A stretch of 50,872 bases of DNA from a virus (IMGVR_UViG_3300005327_000005:1-50872); one strand, 5' to 3'. Counted from the stretch's first letter, positions 23,409 through 30,779 are shown. The notes: generated from the sequence alone by a model not told the origin. Made by a program: numbers and translations.

Positions 23409-23617
23409 TGTTCGCGGCGCCGGTGGACTTCGAGCCGGGTATGTGGTTCAGGACGCACAAGGATGGCGCCCCGTTGCAGTGGCGCGGGGTCGAGCCCGTC
23501 GTCAGTCGGTTTGCCGGCAAGCAGCGGGTGCGGGTGTTGGTGGGTACGGGCGGGGTCGACTTCGTCTGTGACTCCGACCAGCGTTTTCAGATCATCGACT
23601 GGAGTGGTGGCAAGTGA
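23405..23617 (+). CDS. Small early protein (70 aa), SH3-like
   Basis: ATG at 23405 overlaps the previous stop. MFAAPVDFEPGMWFRTHKDG followed by basic strands (QRVRVLVGTGGVDFVCDSDQ) gives a small all-beta pattern. The stop overlaps the next GTG start. Unknown function. Confidence 0.7.
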   Translation: MMFAAPVDFEPGMWFRTHKDGAPLQWRGVEPVVSRFAGKQRVRVLVGTGGVDFVCDSDQRFQIIDWSGGK

Positions 23618-23745
23618 ATCTCGGCAACGTTTTCGAGTATGTGGCGACGAACGGGCATCCTGATCCGGTGCCGGGCTGGTTGCAAATCGCGGTGTGGCCG
23701 CTGTTGGTGTTGGTGGCGGTTTTGGCGCGGCCGAACAATGGCTGA
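23614..23745 (+). CDS. Micro membrane protein (43 aa)
   Basis: GTG at 23614 in a GTGA overlap gives NLGNVFEYVATNGHPDPVPG and then a hydrophobic helix WLQIAVWPLLVLVAVLA ending RPNNG. One transmembrane segment. The stop overlaps the next ATG. Confidence 0.6.
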   Translation: MNLGNVFEYVATNGHPDPVPGWLQIAVWPLLVLVAVLARPNNG

Positions 23746-24028
23746 CGTGCTGGTGATGCGGGTGTCGATTCCCCACGATGGTGGACCCATGGAGGGTGAT
23801 GTGGTGGCGGACCCGGACAAGTTGTTGACGGGTAGGGATGTGGCCCGCCTGTTGGGTATTGCGCCGCAGACGTGGCGTACGTATGTGATGCGGGGTCAGG
23901 CTCCGGCGCCGGATGATCCGGATGCGGGGACTCCGGTGAATCGGCGGGTGCCTCGGTGGCGTCTGTCGACGGTGCGGACGTATGTGCAGGGCCGGAAGCG
24001 CCGGGCGTGGAAGCTGCCGAAGAAGTGA
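23738..24028 (+). CDS. HTH DNA-binding protein (96 aa)
   Basis: ATG at 23738 overlaps the previous gene. The segment LLTGRDVARLLGIAPQTWRT followed by YVMRGQAPAPDD and RRVPRWRLSTVRTYVQG matches the AlpA/excisionase-type HTH layout (helix-turn-helix, then a wing carrying Arg-Trp). The C-terminus is strongly basic. A likely regulator of the early array or of excision; it is one of several HTH proteins in the genome. Confidence 0.78.
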   Translation: MADVLVMRVSIPHDGGPMEGDVVADPDKLLTGRDVARLLGIAPQTWRTYVMRGQAPAPDDPDAGTPVNRRVPRWRLSTVRTYVQGRKRRAWKLPKK

Positions 24029-24360
24029 GCGCCGACGACGAGGACGAGGTGATGTATATCCGCTTCGGTGACATTCCCGCCGGGGGTCGCAGTCTCAACC
24101 AGGAGACAGACACCTATGAGGCGGGGGTCAGCGTCTACCGGGCCGTGTGGGATTCGAAGGACCGGGATGTCGTCTCTGTGTTCGTCCCGTCGGAGATCTG
24201 TTGGGGGACTATCCGCGAGGTCATGGATCGGCCCGTCTACATCGTCACTGGCCGGGTGCTCGACGAGGTGGGCGGCGACGGAGAGCCGTTGATGGTCGAT
24301 GTTGTCGCGGAGTTGGTTGGCCCTGTCGAGGCCGTCAACTACTGCATCGAAGATGAGTGA
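24025..24360 (+). CDS. Acidic early protein (111 aa)
   Basis: GTG at 24025 overlaps the previous stop (GTGA); an ATG at 24052 is an alternative start with GAGGACGAGG before it. Contains YIRFGDIPAGGRSLNQETDT and repeated beta strands (VSVFVPSEICWG, VYIVTGRVLDEVGGD). Acidic ends. No family recognised. Confidence 0.68.
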   Translation: MSADDEDEVMYIRFGDIPAGGRSLNQETDTYEAGVSVYRAVWDSKDRDVVSVFVPSEICWGTIREVMDRPVYIVTGRVLDEVGGDGEPLMVDVVAELVGPVEAVNYCIEDE

Positions 24361-24362
24361 GG

Positions 24363-24422
24363 CTCCCCGTGCCCGCTGGTAGTGCGCCGGGTGGCGTAAC
24401 GCAGCCGGGCAGGCACGGGGAG
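24363..24422 (+). repeat. Intergenic long stem-loop
   Basis: CTCCCCGTGCC pairs with GGCACGGGGAG over 11 bp around a 38-base apical region that can fold further. It precedes the CAACGGAGGAGG site of the next gene, like the family A and B hairpins. Confidence 0.75.
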
Positions 24423-24456
24423 GATTATGGTGGCACCACAACGGAGGAGGGTGAGC

Positions 24457-24642
24457 ATGACAATCACTGACAGGGACGTCCGTGGGCAGGTGGCTGCGGC
24501 GTTGACTACCGGCGGCGAGGGTGTCGACATCGACGCGGTCACGCGGGACATCGTGTCGACGTACGGGCTGGTGGACATCGACAGCATCGAGAGCGAAGAG
24601 TTTTGGGAGCTGGTGCGTCGCCACGATGCCACTCAGCGGTAG
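24457..24642 (+). CDS. Small acidic early protein (61 aa)
   Basis: ATG at 24457 after CAACGGAGGAGGGTGAGC. Starts MTITDRDVRGQVAAALTTGG; short helices with VDIDAVTRDIVSTYG. Last gene of the rightward array, followed by a strong terminator. Function unknown. Confidence 0.72.
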   Translation: MTITDRDVRGQVAAALTTGGEGVDIDAVTRDIVSTYGLVDIDSIESEEFWELVRRHDATQR

Positions 24643-24656
24643 CGGCAACAGAGGGA

Positions 24657-24685
24657 CCCCGGCGGGTGACTGCCGGGGTTTTTTT
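24657..24685 (+). terminator. Intrinsic terminator ending the small-gene array
   Basis: CCCCGGC-GGGTGACT-GCCGGGG followed by seven T residues. The convergent gene ends at 24690. Confidence 0.9.
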
Positions 24686-24689
24686 GTGC

Positions 24690-24974
24690 CTATTCGTCGG
24701 TGGTGTAGCTGCCTTCGGTGTCGCCGATCTGCCGGGAGCGGACTACGTATGTATCGTCGCCATCCAGATTCACCGATAGATTCACGGTGCCGCTGTTGTC
24801 GTCGACGGTGCCGGTGTCGCCGGTGTCTACGGTGCTGATGACTCGGGCGGGGAGGGTGTCGCCGGCGGTGACTTTGGCGGCGATCTTCGGCCCTAGTTGC
24901 ATGCGAATGGCGTTGATGTCGTCTTGGTTCAGCTTGTAGTGGACGACGGCGCCGACGCCGGGTGTTCTGGGCAT
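24690..24974 (-). CDS. Hypothetical beta-rich protein (94 aa)
   Basis: Starts MPRTPGVGAVVHYKLNQDDI. Contains GPKIAAKVTAGDTLPARVIS and Asp/Thr/Gly-rich strands (VDTGDTGTVDDNSGTVNLSV). Convergent with the early array and divergent from the AMIN-like gene. No function recognised. Confidence 0.72.
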   Translation of the reverse strand: MPRTPGVGAVVHYKLNQDDINAIRMQLGPKIAAKVTAGDTLPARVISTVDTGDTGTVDDNSGTVNLSVNLDGDDTYVVRSRQIGDTEGSYTTDE

Positions 24975-25062
24975 TGTTGTGTCTCCGTTTCGGATGGGGC
25001 GGGCGAAGATGGGAGGATGCTGTGAGAGGACCTCTACCCCCCTTTTTCAGGAGGCACGGAAA

Positions 25063-25593
25063 ATGTTTCGTCTTGTTGGGCGGGCGCTTATCGCGCTTGC
25101 CACCATTGGCACTGTCGCTGTCGGTATCGCTCCGGCTCAGGCGGCCCCGGTGGCGTCGGCCCCGACTTCCGTTGTCGCGCGTAATGACGACGACGATGTA
25201 GCCACTCCCCGGCTGGTCGATATCGACTTTGACCGTCGGCGCAATGCGGATCGGGTGACGTTCCGTTTCCGCGGCGGCGTCCCCGATGATGTGTCGGCTC
25301 GCCTGGTGCGTACGGTGCGGGACCGGGATGGTGACCGGGTGCGTCTGCCGGGTAACCGTTTCCTGGTGCTGCGTTTCGATGAGGCCACCGCGCGGGGCTT
25401 CGACACCGATGTGATCGATTCGGATCTGCGGACTGTGGTCGCTGCTCGGCTGGTCGACGATGGCCGGCGCGATGAGGTTGTCCGGGTGGCTCTGGGTCTG
25501 CGCCGGTTCTCCGACGTCCGCGATGTGCGGGTGTTCGAGGGCCGGAACCGGATCACTGTGGATGTGCTGCGGGACCGCGACCGGGACCGGTAA
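25063..25593 (+). CDS. Secreted AMIN-like domain protein
   Basis: 176 residues. ATG at 25063 has AGGAGG 11 bases upstream. Residues 1-27 form a Sec signal peptide (basic MFRLVGR, hydrophobic core ALIALATIGTVAVGI, cleavage-type APAQA-A). The mature part has ADRVTFRFRGGVPDDVSARL, GNRFLVLRFDEATARGF, ALGLRRFSDVRDVRVFEG and a final ITVDVL strand. This order matches AMIN-like domains of actinobacterial exported proteins. It sits alone with its own upstream gap and terminator between minus-strand genes, as expected for a lysogeny-expressed moron. Cell-surface change or superinfection exclusion is a hypothesis. Confidence 0.78.
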   Translation: MFRLVGRALIALATIGTVAVGIAPAQAAPVASAPTSVVARNDDDDVATPRLVDIDFDRRRNADRVTFRFRGGVPDDVSARLVRTVRDRDGDRVRLPGNRFLVLRFDEATARGFDTDVIDSDLRTVVAARLVDDGRRDEVVRVALGLRRFSDVRDVRVFEGRNRITVDVLRDRDRDR

Positions 25594-25607
25594 GCATTGA
25601 CGAAGAG

Positions 25608-25637
25608 GCCCCGGCGGGTGACTGCCGGGGCTTCTTT
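25608..25637 (+). terminator. Terminator after AMIN-like gene
   Basis: GCCCCGGC/GCCGGGGC stem with the loop GGGTGACT and then TTCTTT. Stem core and loop are identical to the terminator at 24657-24685. Confidence 0.85.
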
Positions 25638-25641
25638 GCGT

Positions 25642-25995
25642 CTACCGGGCGTTCCATCCTCCGGGCTGGTGCTTGCCGGTCTCTTGCGAGTGGCAGGAGT
25701 GGCACAGTGGCCGCAGGTGCCGATCAGCATGCGGGTCGGGGTTGCGTTGCAGGATGAGCAGCCGGATTCCGCGGGGGTGGTGGTCGGCAACGGATGCCAT
25801 TCGGCCGCAGAGCAGGCACCAGGGGTGGCGGCAGAGGTATTCGAGGCGGATGCGGGGCCAGTCGTCTCCGTAGAGCTCACGCCAGTGGGTGCGTTGTTGG
25901 CCGGCGAGTTTGGTGTGCCATTCGCAGCGTCCACCGAGGACCCTGTTGGGGCAGCCGGGGGAGGTGCACGGCTTCAGTGGGTGACTGGTCACCAC
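25642..25995 (-). CDS. HNH endonuclease
   Basis: 117 residues from GTG 25995 (GGAGGAG upstream). Zinc cysteines in KPCTSPGCPNRV, RCEWH, CRHPWCLLCGR and LCHSCHSQE, and the HNH core VADHHPRG...ADRHLRPLCHSCH. HK97-type phages often carry an HNH nuclease that assists terminase cutting at cos; here it closes the early operon and is 12 kb from the terminase genes, so that role is only a possibility. Confidence 0.9.
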   Translation of the reverse strand: MVTSHPLKPCTSPGCPNRVLGGRCEWHTKLAGQQRTHWRELYGDDWPRIRLEYLCRHPWCLLCGRMASVADHHPRGIRLLILQRNPDPHADRHLRPLCHSCHSQETGKHQPGGWNAR

Positions 25996-26056
25996 TGGGT
26001 GCTCCTCCCCCGGCTACCGTCTCGCCCGCCAACGGAGAGGAAAACGGGCGAGAGAT

Positions 26057-26293
26057 CTATTCGGTGGTGCGTTGCCGGGGTAGCGTCCGGGCGCGGTGTT
26101 CAGCTTCGGCCTGGCGCTGGCGGGCTTCGGTGAGTGCCGTGACGTATTCGTCTTTGTTCATGATCCGTGAGTAGACGCCGCACCAGGCGCATCCGGCTTC
26201 TCCGTAGGAGACGTCGATGACGTTGTGCGGGTCTTGCACTCCGAGGCAGTAGACGCAGCGGGTTTGCATGGCGATGCGCTTGGGATCCATCAT
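26057..26293 (-). CDS. Small zinc protein (78 aa)
   Basis: Starts MMDPKRIAMQTRCVYCLGVQ. Two CxxC knuckles, CVYCLG and CAWCGV, about 20 residues apart, fit a zinc ribbon. The C-terminal helix is charged (YVTALTEARQRQAEAEHRAR). The ATG overlaps the upstream gene stop. Unknown function. Confidence 0.78.
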   Translation of the reverse strand: MMDPKRIAMQTRCVYCLGVQDPHNVIDVSYGEAGCAWCGVYSRIMNKDEYVTALTEARQRQAEAEHRARTLPRQRTTE

Positions 26294-26472
26294 CGTTTGT
26301 CCCTCTTGGCTTCCCGCCGCTCGTCGACGTAGAGCAGGACGAGGGTGGTGACGAGTAGCGCGATGAGGCCGCTGCGCCAGATCCCGACGAACGGGTAGAG
26401 GGTGAGGACGGTGACGCCGGCGACGGGGGCGGCAATGATGACGTTGGTGGCGAACCGATGTCGGAGGCTCAT
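26290..26472 (-). CDS. Small membrane protein (60 aa)
   Basis: Starts MSLRHRFATNVIIAAPVAGV. Two predicted transmembrane helices (VIIAAPVAGVTVLTLYPFV and SGLIALLVTTLVLLYV) with a basic C-terminal tail RREAKRDKR. Coupled to its neighbours by 4-bp overlaps. Role unknown. Confidence 0.72.
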   Translation of the reverse strand: MSLRHRFATNVIIAAPVAGVTVLTLYPFVGIWRSGLIALLVTTLVLLYVDERREAKRDKR

Positions 26473-26645
26473 TGTTTGCGCCTGATGATCCGGAAGCGGG
26501 GATGCTTGCGCTGATTGGTGAGGGCGTTGATCACCAGTGGCGAGGATACGGGCGCCTCATTTTCGAGCCATTCCCGGATTGACTCGTATGCCGGGTGCCA
26601 TTGGTTCGCCGGCCAGTGTTCAGCGTGGTTACCTTTTCCGCTCAT
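26469..26645 (-). CDS. Small basic protein (58 aa)
   Basis: ATG 26645, starting MSGKGNHAEHWPANQWHPAY, Trp-rich N-terminus, then SIREWLENEAPVSSPLVINA and a basic end FRIIRRKQ. It lies inside the operon with overlap to the downstream gene and 17-bp overlap with the upstream gene. No family recognised. Confidence 0.65.
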   Translation of the reverse strand: MSGKGNHAEHWPANQWHPAYESIREWLENEAPVSSPLVINALTNQRKHPRFRIIRRKQ

Positions 26646-27180
26646 GCGGCGTCACTTCTCCCGTCGTCGTTGAGGGTATCTGTGGACCCTTTTCTGCGCC
26701 AGCCTTCGACCTGCTCTTAAGGGTGGTACTGAGTGCGTAGACGTCCCGGACGAGGTACAGGTATCCGCCGCTGGTGCCGATGTCGGGGGTCCAGTGGCCT
26801 TTGATTCTGCCTCGGACGCGGAGTGCGCTCATTGACTTGCGGCTGAGGTGGATGAGCGCTGCGGCTTCTTCGGCTTTGACGTAGTCGTCCATGTCGTAGT
26901 GGACGGGGGCTTCGGTGTGGAACGTTTCGCCCCAGTCGGTGAAGCGTTTGTCCAGCTCGGCGACGGGGTCGCTGGCGTCGAACACTTTGAGTGCGGCTTT
27001 GATCTCTTCGAGGGTGGTGGGGCTGTCGTAGGCGAGCAGCCGGGTGTCGGCTTTGCGCATTGCTTGGGCGAGGATGTTGGCGGCTTGGTGTTGTTGTTGG
27101 GCGACGTGGCGGTAGGCGAGGGCCACTTTGCGGGCTCGGGCTACGGGTGAGTCTCCGGGGAATGGCCAGAGTCGTTTCAC
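26629..27180 (-). CDS. Helical protein with HTH-like segment (183 aa)
   Basis: GTG at 27180 overlaps the ParB-like stop (GTGA). Starts KRLWPFPGDSPVARARKVAL. Residues ~105-150 read VKAEEAAALIHLSRKSMSALRVRGRIKGHW, the pattern of a MerR/excisionase-type HTH, while the N-terminal half is a long helical region. Coupled to the ParB-like gene, so the two proteins may act together on DNA. Confidence 0.72.
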   Translation of the reverse strand: MKRLWPFPGDSPVARARKVALAYRHVAQQQHQAANILAQAMRKADTRLLAYDSPTTLEEIKAALKVFDASDPVAELDKRFTDWGETFHTEAPVHYDMDDYVKAEEAAALIHLSRKSMSALRVRGRIKGHWTPDIGTSGGYLYLVRDVYALSTTLKSRSKAGAEKGPQIPSTTTGEVTPHERKR

Positions 27181-28490
27181 AGGCGACCTCGGGCTTTCGG
27201 CGAGAGGAAGAACCTGCTGGGGACGGCGCCTTCGCCGGGGATGCAGCGCAGGATCTGCGGGATGGCTTGCTCGTCGGTGAAGTAGAGCTTGCGGACTCCT
27301 CTGCCGCTGACCATGTTGTTCCACGACATGATGATCATGCCCACTTGGGTGAGGGCGGAGCGGCGTTCCCCGCGGATGCCCCGGTCGATCTTCTCCTTGA
27401 TGGATGCCATCCGGTCGCGGAACGCCTGCCGCGGGTCGTCGTCGTCGAGCACTGTGCGGCTACCGGGGATGAGTCCGGTGGTGAGGCCTTCGAAGAACTG
27501 CACGAAGTAGTCGTTGTCCCTGCCGTTGACTTTCCCGATGAGGTAGTGCCCGGCCGACAGCGCCGCATTGCTGACCCCGGGCGTCTTCGGGTAATACTTC
27601 ATGCCGAAGGTGACGCTGTCCCGGATGGCCTCCTCATCCCTGGCGAACTCCTCAAGGATGACCTGATTCGGTAGCTTGAGACGCGCAGCCTTGCGGGCGT
27701 CACCGTCGTGAATGTAGTGCACCAGCCGGACGGTGGTTTGCAGGCAGGAGACGTTCTTCTCGCCCTCCTTGGCAAACAATTGCCGGGCGGTGCGCAGTCT
27801 TCCTTCGTCAATGGCCGCGAAGTTTTCCATGGGCATTCCGACGAAGGCGGCGACGGGGACGGAGATCGGTTCGGGGCTCAGTGCGCCCGCTTCGACAATC
27901 GCTGCGGCCCGGTGCTGCCCGTCCTGGAGCATCCCGCGCACGTCGAAGGCCCACCCTTGATGGGTGAGGTGCCACATGCCGGCGAGGATGATGTCCCGGT
28001 AGTGCCGTACATCCTTGGGATCGAGTGGGCGGTTGTCGGCGTTGTGGTCCTTGAGGATCTTCGCCGCCATGTCGGGGGTGATCTTCACCCAGCGCATCCA
28101 GGGCGCCGGGTGCGGCGAGATCAGCCATTCGATTCCGACGTCTTCGGCTTCGACGAGGTACGGCCCGGCGGCTTTGGCGACGCTGCGCCCGTTGGCCATC
28201 TTCTGCGCCCGCTCATCGGCTACCTGCCGGGCGATGTCGTTGCGGGTGCGGTTCTCGTTCAGCCGGGCGGAGGCGATGGCTTTCTCCGCGTCTTCGAGCC
28301 CGGCCCGGTTGAGTTCCCGTTCGCAGGCTTTCAGCGAGTTGCGGTCCGAATAGGTCAGGTGGATGGGGTGGATCTTGCCGTCGGGATCCCAGACCTTGTA
28401 GCCGCCGGACGATTTGGCCCGCTCGACCCGCCACCCTGCCCGCCTGCATCGTTCGGCGAGTTCTTCACTGTCGGCCATTCGTGTGCCCAT
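27177..28490 (-). CDS. ParB/Srx-like protein with HicA-like N-terminus (437 aa)
   Basis: Residues ~8-60 (RCRRAGWRVERAKSSGGYKV, then HPIHLTYSDRNSLKACEREL) match the HicA-type small dsRNA-binding-like fold. Residues ~130-230 carry a ParB-like nucleotidase/HTH region with WLISPHPAPWMRWVKITPDM and DGQHRAAAIVEAG, a GERR-type motif. The C-terminal 200 residues are helical. Related ParB-like proteins are common in actinobacteriophage early operons; some ParB-fold proteins have nuclease or CTPase activity. Function here is unproven. Confidence 0.8.
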   Translation of the reverse strand: MGTRMADSEELAERCRRAGWRVERAKSSGGYKVWDPDGKIHPIHLTYSDRNSLKACERELNRAGLEDAEKAIASARLNENRTRNDIARQVADERAQKMANGRSVAKAAGPYLVEAEDVGIEWLISPHPAPWMRWVKITPDMAAKILKDHNADNRPLDPKDVRHYRDIILAGMWHLTHQGWAFDVRGMLQDGQHRAAAIVEAGALSPEPISVPVAAFVGMPMENFAAIDEGRLRTARQLFAKEGEKNVSCLQTTVRLVHYIHDGDARKAARLKLPNQVILEEFARDEEAIRDSVTFGMKYYPKTPGVSNAALSAGHYLIGKVNGRDNDYFVQFFEGLTTGLIPGSRTVLDDDDPRQAFRDRMASIKEKIDRGIRGERRSALTQVGMIIMSWNNMVSGRGVRKLYFTDEQAIPQILRCIPGEGAVPSRFFLSPKARGRL

Positions 28491-28523
28491 GGGGGAGCCT
28501 TTCGCGGAGGGGAGGAATGGTTT

Positions 28524-28766
28524 TCATCGGCGTACCCGGGAGGAGTCGAGCTTCGCGTCGAGCAGGGCAACGGTGACGCCGAGGATCTTCAGGCGTTGCG
28601 CGAGGAGCAGGTTGAGCCTCAGCGACAGCCCCAGAAGGCCCAGGGCGGCGACGCAGGCGACAGCTAGGTACGGGTCTGCACTGAGGGCTGACAGGACGGC
28701 TAGGGCCAACCAGAGGCTCGCGAGGGGCGCCCAGTAGAGGTAGGGGATCGGTGTGCGGTAGGTCAC
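28524..28766 (-). CDS. Small membrane protein (80 aa)
   Basis: Starts MTYRTPIPYLYWAPLASLWL. Two transmembrane helices (ASLWLALAVLSALS and LAVACVAALGLLGLSL) followed by a LLLAQRLKILGVTVALLDAK helix. The ATG overlaps the stop of the upstream gene. Unknown function. Confidence 0.72.
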   Translation of the reverse strand: MTYRTPIPYLYWAPLASLWLALAVLSALSADPYLAVACVAALGLLGLSLRLNLLLAQRLKILGVTVALLDAKLDSSRVRR

Positions 28767-28960
28767 GGGTGTCGGTCTTCCTTCTTCGGTGCGGGGTTCG
28801 GGTGTTGCTGGGTTTCGTGGTTGCGAAGCGCCAAGTCCGACACCCAGCCCTGCGCGGCAACGGCACAGGCGAGCGCGGCCACCGTGTACTCCCTGCGCAT
28901 CAGGGCGACGATGACGACGAGGCCCAGGGCGACGCTGAGCAAGATCAGCGGGATTCTCAT
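28763..28960 (-). CDS. Small membrane protein (65 aa)
   Basis: ATG 28960 overlaps the previous stop. MRIPLILLSVALGLVVIVAL is a membrane helix, followed by a second Ala-rich helix and a hydrophilic tail. It is the partner of the 80-aa membrane gene just downstream. Confidence 0.7.
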   Translation of the reverse strand: MRIPLILLSVALGLVVIVALMRREYTVAALACAVAAQGWVSDLALRNHETQQHPNPAPKKEDRHP

Positions 28961-29280
28961 CCGGTGCCTCCGCATTGGTGCACTGTCAGGACGTTGGCGA
29001 TCCCGGCCTGACGTTCGGCGGTGAAGCAGGTGACGGGCGCCATGCAGTAGCGCATCCTGCCGCCGATGCGGAACAGCCCGGGAGCCCAGCCGGTGTGCTC
29101 GACGTCGTATCGCACAGGGAGTACGTCTAAGTCGAAGGCTCGGGGGCGGCCCTGCTCGTAGGTGATCATCCAGCGCACCGGGTTCCGGCAGCGGATGCAG
29201 TGGTGCTCGCTGGCATAGACGGACTCCTGACTCGGTGCTACCTCTCCTGTTCCGAGCGTATGCACATGAACTCCATTCAA
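28957..29280 (-). CDS. Cys-containing hypothetical protein (107 aa)
   Basis: Starts MNGVHVHTLGTGEVAPSQES. HHCIRCRNPVRWMITYEQG contains a CxxC pair, and MAPVTCFTAER and HQC supply further ligands. A zinc-binding small protein family typical of phage early regions; function unknown. Confidence 0.75.
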   Translation of the reverse strand: MNGVHVHTLGTGEVAPSQESVYASEHHCIRCRNPVRWMITYEQGRPRAFDLDVLPVRYDVEHTGWAPGLFRIGGRMRYCMAPVTCFTAERQAGIANVLTVHQCGGTG

Positions 29281-29316
29281 TCAATGCCCCGGTGGTGTGG
29301 CGTCCCAATGTCGAAA

Positions 29317-30018
29317 TCAACGAGCCTCTGCGGCGGGGGTTACGGGTGCAAATTGCATCCGCTGCGCCGCGTAGTACTGCTCCCGGCCCAAGTTCATGTG
29401 GCAGGCCGCGCACCAGTACCGCTCCGGATCATCGTCATAGCGGCGCAACGACGGAACCGCGCAGAACGGGCACACACCGGGGACAGCGATCGTCGCCGGG
29501 TCCACACCGCACACCCGGCGACTGCGGCGATGCAGCGCACCGAAGCGCACCAGCAGCTCCGCCCCGCTCAACCAGGCGTACTCCTCGCCCACCCACACCT
29601 GCGCCGACGCCGGCAACAACGCCAGATCGTCCACCCTGGGATCCAAGTAGTGGATCGCGTCGGACAGCGCATAACCCTCGCGCATCTGCAGGCAGAACTC
29701 CGGCGAGCCCAGGTGATGCCGCAACGCCAACGCCGCCGCATCCACCGACTCCGCAATCTCGCTACGAAGAGTGAACACAGCCAGGTCGATCGTCGGGGAC
29801 GACTCAGGCTTCGGCCGGGAGATCTTCGCCTCCGACAACCGATCCGATTTCGCGATGAGCTGCGACAGGTCCACATAGTCGTATCGCAACAGATTCAATT
29901 CACGCCGGGCCCTATTGCGGCAGCCTTCACACAATGGATTCCGAAGGGAAATGCCGGGCGTTTTCGAATGCCGATCGAAGACCGAACAATTCTCGCCGAG
30001 GAAACAGAATGTTGTCAT
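29317..30018 (-). CDS. Zinc-binding protein next to replication initiator (233 aa)
   Basis: ATG 30018 overlaps the initiator stop. N-terminal metal site (CFLGENCSVFDRHS, later LCEGCRNRARREL), a helical middle (IAESVDAAALALRHHLG), HTH-like SGAELLVRFGALHRRSRRVC, and a C-terminal zinc ribbon (CPFCAVPSLRRYDDD, then WCAACH). The pairing with the initiator suggests a DNA-binding helper such as a helicase loader or transcription factor, but no family is certain. Confidence 0.75.
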   Translation of the reverse strand: MTTFCFLGENCSVFDRHSKTPGISLRNPLCEGCRNRARRELNLLRYDYVDLSQLIAKSDRLSEAKISRPKPESSPTIDLAVFTLRSEIAESVDAAALALRHHLGSPEFCLQMREGYALSDAIHYLDPRVDDLALLPASAQVWVGEEYAWLSGAELLVRFGALHRRSRRVCGVDPATIAVPGVCPFCAVPSLRRYDDDPERYWCAACHMNLGREQYYAAQRMQFAPVTPAAEAR

Positions 30019-30779
30019 TCTTCGTTTCCGTTCATCCGGAGCGCCGAGGTGATGGGGACGATCGGTCGGTCCGGGTCGTACTTCGAAAACTTGGTGTCAA
30101 TTCCGGTAGCCGATTTGTTTTTCGCTCGGCCCTTTTCAACTTCCGCTTTGGCGTAGGCAATCAGCTCGGATCCCCGCAGCCTACGCCCGTCCACCATGAT
30201 CGGGTCAACAGGGTCTTCAAGATTTTCTAGCGCGGGCTGTGCGGCGCCCCCGGCGACGCGCGGCGCAGCCTGCGCTGAAGAAGGACGGACTGACCCCGAA
30301 GGGGTCCGTCCTTCTTCAGGTCTGTCTGTCTGTTCCACGCGCGCGCCCACGCGAGGCTCGGACTTCGGCTCCTTTTGGGACCGGTTAACGTTCTGACCTG
30401 CGGAAACAGATTTCGTTGATGTCGCCTTAGGGTCGTCTTGAGGTCGCCTTACGGTCGCCTTAGGGTCGTCTTGAGGTCGCTGTTCCAACCACTTAGCACC
30501 ATCTAAGATGTAATAAGCGTCCTCTTCTTGGTCGTAAGAGAGTAGTAACGCGTCCATAAGGAGGCCACAGTGCTGCCTTAAGCCGCGCATACCGTGACCA
30601 CAAGACGACAGCTGCACTGCATCAACGCGACCACAAGAAGACGTCTCCAGCGATAGCGCCACCAACTCCAGGAAGAGGTACCGGGTCACCGGCGGGACCG
30701 TCAACAGCTTCGGATCTCGGGCGAAGGCCAGCGGCATGGCGAACCATGTGTGGCCCCTTTCCATTCGTGCGGGCATCAT
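30015..30779 (-). CDS. Replication initiator-like protein carrying the probable origin
   Basis: 254 residues from ATG 30779, overlapping the upstream stop. The N-terminal ~115 residues (HTWFAMPLAFARDPKLLTVP, VTRYLFLELVALSLETSSCG, MRGLRQHCGLLMDALLLS) resemble winged-helix N-domains of phage replication initiators. A low-complexity centre contains the tandem RPQDDPKAT repeat, encoded by five 11-bp iterons (30421-30475). The C-terminus is basic and helical. Iterons inside the initiator gene recall lambda O. No helicase or polymerase gene was found nearby. The family is inferred from architecture. Confidence 0.65.
   Translation of the reverse strand: MMPARMERGHTWFAMPLAFARDPKLLTVPPVTRYLFLELVALSLETSSCGRVDAVQLSSCGHGMRGLRQHCGLLMDALLLSYDQEEDAYYILDGAKWLEQRPQDDPKATVRRPQDDPKATSTKSVSAGQNVNRSQKEPKSEPRVGARVEQTDRPEEGRTPSGSVRPSSAQAAPRVAGGAAQPALENLEDPVDPIMVDGRRLRGSELIAYAKAEVEKGRAKNKSATGIDTKFSKYDPDRPIVPITSALRMNGNEE
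30275..30319. repeat. 16-bp perfect inverted repeat inside initiator gene
   Basis: CTGAAGAAGGACGGAC (30275-30290) pairs exactly with GTCCGTCCTTCTTCAG (30304-30319) around a 13-base loop. It is 100 bp from the iterons and may belong to the origin or form an mRNA hairpin. Confidence 0.85.
30421..30475. repeat. Five tandem 11-bp iterons (candidate origin)
   Basis: GTCGCCTTAGG, GTCGTCTTGAG, GTCGCCTTACG, GTCGCCTTAGG, GTCGTCTTGAG, and a partial GTCGCTG. A period of one helical turn suits a line of bound initiator monomers. An AT-richer stretch (about 30483-30560) borders it. Confidence 0.85.

Noticed and set aside
26012-26052. CTCGCCCG/CGGGCGAG hairpin upstream of the HNH gene as terminator
   Set aside because: The loop is long, there is no U-tract, and it lies within an operon; not enough support.
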